Part shown: positions 57,037 through 63,130 of the stretch, one piece after another
Layout: the number at the start of each line of letters is the position of its first letter
Numbering within the stretch: position 1 is the first letter of the stretch
Assembly: GCF_023184515.1 (NCBI RefSeq)
Contig: NZ_JAAHBP010000009.1
Location: forward strand, 310,001 to 374,000
Length of the DNA: 64,000 nt
Source of the DNA: Streptomyces sp. D2-8
Lineage (GTDB): Bacteria; Actinomycetota; Actinomycetes; Streptomycetales; Streptomycetaceae
Direction of reading: 5' to 3'
Translations under genes and position numbers: made by a program
The notes under the pieces: model-generated
Told to the model about the DNA's origin: nothing
Database searches by the model: none
What the model saw: only the letters and a program-made list of their open reading frames with translations

Positions 57037-57779
57037 TCCGGTCCCTCGGTACCCATGCTCCCCGTCGTGACCGGCAGGGCGCGTGGCGGGTCTTCGTAGA
57101 CGCCGGTGAATCTGGACCTTTTCCGGGGCAGGCTGTTCTGTTCTTCGCGCAGTGCCTCCACGATCTGTTCCAGATCGGTGATCCTGCTGATCTGCTCCCG
57201 CATGAGCGAGGTGAGATCCTCCAGGATCTCCTCCGTGGAGCGGCGCGGCGGCGCCTGTTCAGGAGCGTCCGCCGTGAGGTCGATGGAGGCGAGGGAATCG
57301 CGTAATTCGGGCCACACTTTGTGGAAAAGGCTGTCGACCCGGGTGTTGTCGGGGTGGCGCTTGGCGGACTCACGCAGGACGGAGTTGATGGTCCTGACCA
57401 TGTTCAGCACATCCTCCTCGTCGTGCGCCCGTGTCGACTGGAACTGGCGCAGCGGACTGCTCGCCGCCTCCAGGTCGTCGTGACTGCCCTCCAGCAGGAA
57501 AGGCACGACTTGGCCCTTGCGCTCGTCGACCTCTTTGGACAGGGCTCCCGACTCGAAGGTGATCCACGGGGCCCCCAGGTTCGCCCGAGTGACGCAGGCG
57601 ATACCGAAGGAACTCTCGTCGAGCTGTCTCTTGATCTCGTCCAGTCCGCGTGCGCCCTTCCTGATGCTTTCCGAAGAGACGAAGGGCTCGATCTCGTCGC
57701 TGAAGTAGCGAAGCCACGAGGCCAGCCGCTCGGCACACGTCCGGGACGGCAAGCCGGACCAGCTCAGAAAAATCTTCAT
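57033..57779 (-). CDS. TIR-domain protein (ThsB-like) with C-terminal coiled coil
   Basis: This 248-residue cytoplasmic protein has a TIR domain over residues 1-130 (MKIFLSWSG; EPFVSSESIRKG; FGIACVTRANLGAPWITFESGAL). Glu76 in FESGAL sits at the position of the catalytic glutamate of NAD-cleaving TIRs. Residues 185-225 form a predicted coiled coil (EEILEDLTSLMREQISRITDLEQIVEALREE broken into heptads). It is the first gene of the island and probably makes a nucleotide signal for the coupled macro-domain protein. A TTA codon at 57303-57305 (WPELRD) implies bldA-dependent translation. ATG 57779 has GGGGGG 6 nt upstream. Confidence 0.85.
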   Translation of the reverse strand: MKIFLSWSGLPSRTCAERLASWLRYFSDEIEPFVSSESIRKGARGLDEIKRQLDESSFGIACVTRANLGAPWITFESGALSKEVDERKGQVVPFLLEGSHDDLEAASSPLRQFQSTRAHDEEDVLNMVRTINSVLRESAKRHPDNTRVDSLFHKVWPELRDSLASIDLTADAPEQAPPRRSTEEILEDLTSLMREQISRITDLEQIVEALREEQNSLPRKRSRFTGVYEDPPRALPVTTGSMGTEGPE

Positions 57780-57803
57780 ATGACGCCCCCCGCATCACAC
57801 CCC

Positions 57804-57832
57804 GCCATACGAATCGTCCCGACACAAGCCAA
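57804..57832 (-). promoter_or_regulatory. candidate promoter of the TIR/Fxs operon
   Basis: On the minus strand TTGGCT (57832-57827) is separated by 17 bp from TATGGC (57809-57804), 25 nt before the TIR start. The hexamers are moderate matches to a vegetative promoter, so this is tentative. The remaining sequence to 58033 shows only a small CTGGG/CCCAG inverted repeat and no gene. Confidence 0.35.
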
Positions 57833-58033
57833 CTGCCCCTCCAGCGTGGCAAGTAGCCCTGGAGCCGCTGCGGACTTCCTGGACACGGACCAGGACGGCA
57901 CGGGGTGCCTACGGCAGTAGGTCCCCTCAAGGACTTTACTGGGCCGCCCAGCCGCATCAACAGGCGCGAGCATCGAACAGCCGTAAGGCCATGTGTACGA
58001 CGGGAGCGCGGGGCGGGGCGACGGCTGAGCCCG

Positions 58034-58273
58034 TCAGTACGGCTTGTTCACCGCCGTGACGGTCGTGGCCTTGAAGTCGGACACCTGGGCGTGCTGGAAA
58101 TTGCCCATCCGGCCCCAGCGGACGACCGTCACGGTCGTGCCGTCGCGGCCGACCGAGAAGAGGCCGATGTCGGAGGAGCCCCAGACGGAGGCGGTGTGGA
58201 TGCCGTAGACGTGGGCTCCCTCCTCGACGGCGCCGTCGATCGGCGTGGCGGACGCCCGGCGCTGGATCGACAC
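58034..58273 (-). pseudogene. probable C-terminal remnant of an unidentified streptomycete protein
   Basis: The frame ends with a coherent beta-rich segment (GLFSVGRDGTTVTVVRWGRMG and DFKATTVTAVNKPY) that looks like the end of a larger secreted protein. The first 25 codons overlap the rhodanese gene on the other strand and do not look like a natural N-terminus. No signal peptide or ribosome site is evident. I do not recognise the family. It may be a short intact gene, but truncation at a rearrangement point near 58240 is more likely. Confidence 0.4.
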
Positions 58274-58550
58274 CGACCGGCCGCTCGTGGTCGACCTGCG
58301 CAGCCCGTTCGCCTACGCGGCGCTGCACATCGACGGGTCGGTCAACATCGTCGACGAGCTGTTCGCCGAACTCCTCCAGGGCGGGCTGCCGTTCAGCCGG
58401 CGTCAGCCGGTGCTGCTGGCCTGCCCGGTCGGTGAGCAGTCCGCGCGGTACGCGGCGCTGCTGACCCGGATGGGCCACCCGGACGTGCGCAGCCTGGCCG
58501 GCGGCGTCATCGCCTGGCGGGACGCGGGCGCGCCCCTGGTACGGGACTGA
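58245..58550 (+). CDS. rhodanese-like domain protein
   Basis: This 101-residue single rhodanese domain has VVDLRSPFAYAALHIDGSVNI, the active-site loop with cysteine (LLACPVGEQSARYAALL), and the closing GGVIAWRDAG. Rhodaneses carry persulfide sulfur on that cysteine. The GTG start at 58245 overlaps the antisense remnant, so the true N-terminus is uncertain. Sequence directly downstream encodes the end of a class V aminotransferase, a common partner in sulfur metabolism, so the gene is probably part of a damaged pair. Confidence 0.6.
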   Translation: MADARRWIDTDRPLVVDLRSPFAYAALHIDGSVNIVDELFAELLQGGLPFSRRQPVLLACPVGEQSARYAALLTRMGHPDVRSLAGGVIAWRDAGAPLVRD

Positions 58551-58554
58551 CCGG

Positions 58555-58920
58555 CATGACGTACCGATCACCCACGAGGCCGGTGTCGACCGGATCGAGC
58601 GCTGGACGGCCGACCTGGCCGCCCGGCTCACCGACGGGCTGCGCCGGCTGGACGCCTACGAGGTCCTCGGCTGCCCCCTCAGCCTGGCCGCCGACACGAC
58701 CGTGCAGCGCCGCCGGGGCATCGTGACCCTGCGGCACCGCGCCATCGACTCGGGCGACCCGGGGTTCCTCCTGTTCAGCCACGGGTGCATGGTCCGCTCC
58801 GACCATCACTGCCAGGGCGACGCGGGCGAGAAGACCGGTTCGGTGCGGGTGAGTCTGCACGTGTACAACACGGTTGAGGAGATCGACCGGCTGCTGTCTG
58901 TTCTCGCATCACTCCAGTGA
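58555..58920 (+). pseudogene. C-terminal fragment of a class V (PLP-dependent) aminotransferase
   Basis: The frame ending at TGA 58920 reads HDVPITHEAGVDRIERW, then GCPLSLAADTTVQRRRGIVTLR and GSVRVSLHVYNTVEEIDRLL. This is the C-terminal small domain of class V aminotransferases or cysteine desulfurases. The large domain with the PLP lysine is absent, and the frame has no proper start. An internal deletion fused this fragment to the end of the rhodanese gene. Confidence 0.7.
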
Positions 58921-58939
58921 CACCGCCAACTATGCGTAA

Positions 58940-58954
58940 TGGGAACCGTTTCCA
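58940..58954. promoter_or_regulatory. Zur-box-like near-palindrome before the methyltransferase
   Basis: TGGGAACCGTTTCCA is symmetric at six of seven pairs and matches the streptomycete Zur box TGAAAATCATTTTCA at 10 of 15 positions. Location (57 nt before the gene start) and the zinc-related neighbours make it worth noting. The match is modest. Confidence 0.3.
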
Positions 58955-59010
58955 CCTGTAGGCTCGGGCCGACAGGGGACAGGTGCGAGACGGCAAGGTG
59001 GCGCGACCGG

Positions 59011-59775
59011 ATGGGGCTGAGTCTGGCGACGGCGGAGCGATGGGTGGAGCGCTGGGAGCTCCAGCAGCGGCGGTACGCCGTCGACCGCGAGGAGCGGTTC
59101 ACGGTGATCGCCGATGTCGTCGAGCACGTCACGGCGGGGCGCGCGGCTCCGCCCCTCGTCGTGGACCTGGGCTGCGGGCCCGGCTCCCTCGCGGCCCGGC
59201 TGGTCCGGCGGCTGCCGGACGCCGAGATCGTGGCCGTGGACCGGGACCCCGTCCTACTTGAGCTGGGCCGCACCCACCACCCGGACGCGGCCCGCTATGT
59301 CGACGCGGAGATCGGCGCGCCCGGCTGGGTGCGGGCGCTGGAACTGGACCGGCCCCTGGACGCGGCGGTCTCGACGACGGCCCTGCACTACCTCGACCGC
59401 GACACCCTGCTCGGCACCTACCGGCAGCTGGCCGCGCTGCTGCGCCCCGGGGGCGTCCTCGTCAACGGCGACCACCTCCCCCAGGGCGAGACGGGCCCGG
59501 CCGAGATCGCCACCCATGTCGGACGGTGCCGGGCCGACCGGCAGCGCGTGTTCACCCACGAGGACTGGGACTCCTGGTGGGCCGCGGCCGGCGACGACCC
59601 GGAGCTGACCGACCTCCTCACCGAGCGCCGCCGCCGCGAGGCCCCCCTCGGCACCGGCCGCCCCGCGGAACTCCCCCTCCCCGCCCATCTGGAACTCCTC
59701 CGGCAGGCCGGCTTCGCCAAGGCCGGCCCGGTGTGGCAGTACGGCGACAGCTGCGTGGTCGTGGCAGTGCGCTAG
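59011..59775 (+). CDS. class I SAM-dependent methyltransferase
   Basis: This 254-residue cytoplasmic methyltransferase has motif I VVDLGCGPGSLAARL with the acidic residue EIVAVDRDP in the next strand, and a post-motif region LRPGGVLVNGDHLPQG. The substrate is unknown. ATG 59011 (MGLSLATAERWVERWELQQ) has AAGGTGG about 9 nt upstream; an in-frame ATG at 58939 lies within the Zur-like site. It precedes the histidine-rich gene by 151 nt and may belong to the same metal-related group, which is only suggested by position. Confidence 0.8.
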   Translation: MGLSLATAERWVERWELQQRRYAVDREERFTVIADVVEHVTAGRAAPPLVVDLGCGPGSLAARLVRRLPDAEIVAVDRDPVLLELGRTHHPDAARYVDAEIGAPGWVRALELDRPLDAAVSTTALHYLDRDTLLGTYRQLAALLRPGGVLVNGDHLPQGETGPAEIATHVGRCRADRQRVFTHEDWDSWWAAAGDDPELTDLLTERRRREAPLGTGRPAELPLPAHLELLRQAGFAKAGPVWQYGDSCVVVAVR

Positions 59776-59852
59776 ACCGGAGGTTCACCCGTGCGCCCCG
59801 CCTCGGATGGCGGGCGGAGGCTGGTCCTCCGACAATACATGCAGGGATCGCT

Positions 59853-59872
59853 ATATGTTAATGTCGCCATGT
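59853..59872. promoter_or_regulatory. ArsR-type operator candidate before the histidine-rich gene
   Basis: ATATGTTAATGTCGCCATGT matches the core of the palindrome over the arsR-type gene (ATATGCTAATGTATGCATAT) at 15 of 20 positions. It lies 55-75 nt before the start, where a repressor would block transcription. Confidence 0.55.
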
Positions 59873-59926
59873 CCGGCCCAGGGAGACACGTCACGGCCGG
59901 CACCAGCACACGCAAGGAGCTCCACC

Positions 59927-60226
59927 ATGACCACCGCCCAGCACATCACCCACGAGGACCACGCGCACGCCCACGGCGACGACTGCGGGCACCTCGCCTT
60001 CACCCACGGCGACCACACGGACTACGCCCACGACGGCCACGTCCACCGGACGCACGACGGCCACACCGACGAGTGCACCAGCGACGGTCACGCGGTGCAC
60101 CAGAACCACGACCACGAGCACGGCGACGACTGTGGCCATCTGGCCGTGCGGCACGACGACCACACGGACTACGTGCACGACGGACACCGCCACGCCGCCC
60201 ACGAGGGACACTGGGACGACCACTGA
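59927..60226 (+). CDS. histidine-rich metal-binding protein
   Basis: This 99-residue soluble protein has about 27 histidines and many aspartates. It is built from two ~50-residue repeats (HGDDCGHLAFTHGDHTDYAHDGH and HGDDCGHLAVRHDDHTDYVHDGH, each with one Cys). The composition indicates storage or buffering of zinc, nickel or another transition metal. ATG 59927 has AAGGAG 7 nt upstream. The downstream SmtB-like repressor and the similar palindrome in both promoters suggest it is induced by metal excess. Confidence 0.82.
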   Translation: MTTAQHITHEDHAHAHGDDCGHLAFTHGDHTDYAHDGHVHRTHDGHTDECTSDGHAVHQNHDHEHGDDCGHLAVRHDDHTDYVHDGHRHAAHEGHWDDH

Positions 60227-60265
60227 CGGCAGTCGCCCCGGGTCGAGCGAAGAGCAAACTGGGAA

Positions 60266-60301
60266 TCGTTGTCATATGCTAATGTATGCATATGACAACG
60301 A
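60266..60301. promoter_or_regulatory. 36-bp palindrome over the start of the ArsR gene
   Basis: The perfect 14-bp arms TCGTTGTCATATGC and GCATATGACAACGA flank TAATGTAT. The right arm covers the start codons of the repressor gene, so a bound repressor would block its own transcription. TAATGT just before ATG could be the -10 of a leaderless mRNA. Confidence 0.85.
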
Positions 60302-60603
60302 CGCCCTCTCCCCCGGTGGACGAGCCGGATCCGACCCTTCAGGCGGCCGGCGAGCTGCTGCGCGCCCTGGCCTCTCCCGTACGGCTGGGCATCGTGCGGG
60401 AACTGTCCGGCGGCGGGAAGTACGTCCACGAACTCGTGACGGCCCTGGGCGTCAGTCAGCCGCTGGTCTCCCAGCACCTGAGGGTGCTGCGCACCTCCCG
60501 GATCGTCACCGCCCGGCGTCAGGCCCGCGAGACGCGGTACACCCTCACCGACGACCACGTGGCGCACATCGTGCTGGACGCCATCCGGCACGTACAGGAG
60601 TAG
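60286..60603 (+). CDS. ArsR/SmtB-family metal-responsive repressor
   Basis: This 105-residue winged-helix repressor has a recognition region VHELVTALGVSQPLVSQHLRVLRTSRIV. The C-terminal helix DDHVAHIVLDAIRHVQE keeps the complete alpha-5 zinc ligand set of SmtB/CzrA, D-x-H-x10-H-x2-E. No alpha-3 CxC arsenic site is visible. It therefore probably senses zinc, or nickel/cobalt. The start is ATG 60286 or, more likely if leaderless, ATG 60292. No ribosome site is present. It is autoregulated judging by the 36-bp palindrome. The convergent ABC transporter stop is only 4 nt away. Confidence 0.88.
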   Translation: MHMTTTPSPPVDEPDPTLQAAGELLRALASPVRLGIVRELSGGGKYVHELVTALGVSQPLVSQHLRVLRTSRIVTARRQARETRYTLTDDHVAHIVLDAIRHVQE

Positions 60604-60607
60604 CGCC

Positions 60608-61261
60608 TCAGGTCAGGCTGTCCCACTCGACGGTGCGGTCGCACCAGCGCCGGAGCAGGGTCCGGTCGTGGCCGACGGCCAGCAGGGCGGCGCCCGTCGC
60701 GGCCCGGTAGTCCTCGACAGCCACGACCAGGGCGGCGGCCGTCGAGGCGTCGAGCATCGCGGTCATCTCGTCGCACACCAGCAGACGCGGGCGCAGCACC
60801 AACGCCCGGGCGAGGCAGGCGCGTTGCAGCTGCCCGTCGCTGACCTCGTGCGGCCGCCGGGTCAGCAGGTCGGGGGTGAGACCGACGACAGGGGCCAACT
60901 CGGCGATCCGGCCGGGGACTTCATCGCCGCGACCGGTGGCGCGCAGGGGCTCGGCGATCAGGTCGGTGAGCGGCAGCCGCGGGTCCGCGGAGAGCCTGGC
61001 CTGCTGGAAGACGACCCCGAAGGCGGTGCGCTTCTCCCGTGGGGCGCGGTGGCGCCAGCGCCGTACGGGCTCGCCGTCGAGGAGCAGGGTGCCGGAGTCG
61101 GGACGGTGCAGCAGGGCCGCGACCCGCGCGAGGGTGGACTTGCCGCAGCCGCTCGGGCCGAGCAGGCCGACGGACTCACCCGGCGCGACGGCCAGGGAGA
61201 CGTCCCGGACCACCGGGGCGTTCCTGGCGTATCCGGCGGTGATGGAGCGAAGTTCAAGCAC
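60608..61261 (-). CDS. peptide/nickel-type ABC transporter ATPase (second ATPase, NikE/OppF-like)
   Basis: This 217-residue ATPase is shorter than usual for the family because it lacks the C-terminal oligopeptide-domain extension. Walker A is GPSGCGKST and Walker B RPRLLVCDEMTAML. The signature reads VSDGQLQR instead of LSGGQ, a notable deviation. The GTG at 61261 overlaps the first ATPase gene by 8 nt. It is the last gene of the operon and ends next to the repressor gene. Confidence 0.85.
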   Translation of the reverse strand: MLELRSITAGYARNAPVVRDVSLAVAPGESVGLLGPSGCGKSTLARVAALLHRPDSGTLLLDGEPVRRWRHRAPREKRTAFGVVFQQARLSADPRLPLTDLIAEPLRATGRGDEVPGRIAELAPVVGLTPDLLTRRPHEVSDGQLQRACLARALVLRPRLLVCDEMTAMLDASTAAALVVAVEDYRAATGAALLAVGHDRTLLRRWCDRTVEWDSLT

Positions 61262-62243
61262 GGACGTCCTCCGGCACGTGCGGGTGGTGGCAGGCGACGG
61301 CGCCGGGGGGCGGCGGGGCGGCGCAGGCGCCGGTGGCCCGGTCGCAGCGGGCGGCGAAGGCGCACCCGTCCGGGAGGTCGCCGAGTTCCGGCGGCATGCC
61401 CGGGACGGGAGTGAAGGCACGGTCGGGCAGGGCTTGGAGCAGGCCGCGGCTGTACGGGTGGCGGGGCCCGGGTGAGCCGAAGAAGGCGGTGGCGTCGGCG
61501 AGTTCGACGATCCGTCCGGCGTACATGACCGCGACCCGGTCGGCGATGCGCTCGGCGGCCGCCAGATCGTGGGTGATCATCAGCAGGGCGCGTCCGCGGC
61601 CACCCTCGCCCGGGTCGTCCACGTGCCGCCGCAGTTCGTCGGCCGTACGGTCCACCAGGTCGCGGTCGAGTCCGGTGGTGGGTTCGTCGGCGAGCAGCAG
61701 GGGTGTGTCGCCGACCAGGGCGAGGGCGGTCGCGGCGCGCTGGGCGAGACCGCCGGACAGCTGGTGGGGGTGGCGGTCGAGGTGGTCCGCGGGGAACGCG
61801 GCCCGTTCGGCGGCGGCCTCGGCGGCGGCCCGCAGGGAGGCGCGCCCCCGGGTCGCGGTCAACGCGGCGACCGTCTCCTCCAGTTGGGACCGGACGGTGC
61901 GGACCGGGGTGAGGTGGGCGGCCGGGCTCTGCGGTACCAGGCCGATGAGCCGCCCCCGCACGGTGCGGGCGAGGGTCCGCTCGTCGGCCGTGAGCAGGTC
62001 CAGGTCGCCGAGGAGGGCCGAGCCGGCGGTCTGGGCGTTGCCGGGGAGCAGTCCGAGCAGGGCGGAGGCCAGCACGGACTTGCCGCAGCCGCTCTCCCCG
62101 ATCAGGGCCAGGCACTCGCCGGGCGCCACGTCGAACCGCGCGTCGGTGACGGCGGCGACGCGGCGAGCCGCGGGCATCAGGAACCGCACGGAGAGTCCGC
62201 GGACGGACAGCACAGGCGGGGTGACGTCCATGTCGGCGCTCAC
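61254..62243 (-). CDS. peptide/nickel-type ABC transporter ATPase (first ATPase, NikD/OppD-like)
   Basis: This 329-residue ATPase has Walker A (GESGCGKSV), signature (LSGGLAQR), Walker B (LLLADEPTTGLD) and the C-terminal oligopeptide-transporter segment with cysteines (CAFAARC...CAAPPPPGAVAC). GTG 62243 overlaps the permease stop (GTGA); ATG 62231 is an alternative. It pairs with the downstream ATPase to form the heterodimer of the importer. Confidence 0.87.
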   Translation of the reverse strand: MSADMDVTPPVLSVRGLSVRFLMPAARRVAAVTDARFDVAPGECLALIGESGCGKSVLASALLGLLPGNAQTAGSALLGDLDLLTADERTLARTVRGRLIGLVPQSPAAHLTPVRTVRSQLEETVAALTATRGRASLRAAAEAAAERAAFPADHLDRHPHQLSGGLAQRAATALALVGDTPLLLADEPTTGLDRDLVDRTADELRRHVDDPGEGGRGRALLMITHDLAAAERIADRVAVMYAGRIVELADATAFFGSPGPRHPYSRGLLQALPDRAFTPVPGMPPELGDLPDGCAFAARCDRATGACAAPPPPGAVACHHPHVPEDVRA

Positions 62244-63130
62244 AGCATCAGCTCCGATCGGTGGCGGGGGTTGATCCGCTCCCGCCAGGCCCCGGCGAGT
62301 CCGGCGATGGCGAGCGTGGGGACGATGAGGAAGAGGCCCGGGAAGAGGGTCGGCCACCACTGGCCGGCGAGGAGGGAGCCGCGCGCGCTCTGGATCAGGG
62401 TGCCGAGGCTCGCCGTGTGCGTGGGCAGCCCGAGTCCGAGGAAGGACAGCGCCGACTCGTGCCACATGGCGTGCGGCACCATCAGCACGGCGGCGAGCGC
62501 GGCCTGGGGGAGAACGGCGGGCAGCAGGTGCCGTACCGTCACCCGCCACCGGGAGGCCCCACCGGAGACGGCGGCGTCGACGTACGGCCGCGACCGCAGC
62601 GACAGCACCTCGGCACGGACGATCCGGGCCGTGGACAGCCAGTGGGTCAGCGCCACCGAGATCACCACCGGCCACACCCCGGGCCGGAACATGGCCACGA
62701 TGAAGATGCCGAGCAGCAGGTGCGGCACGGACGAGAACGTGTCGACCACCCGCATCAGGGCCCGGTCGGCCCACCCGCCCAGCGCCCCGGCGGCCGCGCC
62801 CACCGCCGTGCCGACGACGGTCGCGGTCAGTGCCGCCGCCACCCCGACGAGCAGCGAGACGCGCAGGCCGTAGACGCAGCGCAGCAGCAGGTCGCGGCCG
62901 ACGTCGTCGGTGCCGAACGGGTGGGCCCAGGAGGGCGGTCGCAGCTTGGCGGCGAGGTCGACGGCCTGCTGGTCGAGCTGGACCAGCGGCGGCACGAGCA
63001 GCACGGCCAGGACGGTCGCGGTCACCAGCACGGCGGAGGTGCGCACGCGCAGGGCGCGGGTGGAGCGGCGCCGGGGTCCGTGCGAGCGCCACTCGGTCCG
63101 CTCCGGGGCGGCGGGTGCGTCACATGTCAC
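62240..63130 (-). CDS. peptide/nickel-type ABC transporter permease (NikC/DppC-like)
   Basis: This 296-residue permease carries the family segment HPFGTDDVGRDLLLRCVYG and the EAA loop PYVDAAVSGGASRWRVTVRHLLP. It has about six membrane segments. The GTG at 63130 overlaps the upstream permease stop by 11 nt. The substrate is uncertain: dipeptides, oligopeptides or nickel complexes. The adjacent metal sensor makes nickel or a metallophore possible, but the genes are convergent and not obviously co-regulated. Confidence 0.87.
   Translation of the reverse strand: MTCDAPAAPERTEWRSHGPRRRSTRALRVRTSAVLVTATVLAVLLVPPLVQLDQQAVDLAAKLRPPSWAHPFGTDDVGRDLLLRCVYGLRVSLLVGVAAALTATVVGTAVGAAAGALGGWADRALMRVVDTFSSVPHLLLGIFIVAMFRPGVWPVVISVALTHWLSTARIVRAEVLSLRSRPYVDAAVSGGASRWRVTVRHLLPAVLPQAALAAVLMVPHAMWHESALSFLGLGLPTHTASLGTLIQSARGSLLAGQWWPTLFPGLFLIVPTLAIAGLAGAWRERINPRHRSELML

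Noticed and set aside
57780..58033. tRNA or att site at the island border
   Set aside because: No tRNA cloverleaf or direct repeat matching the other border could be found by eye.
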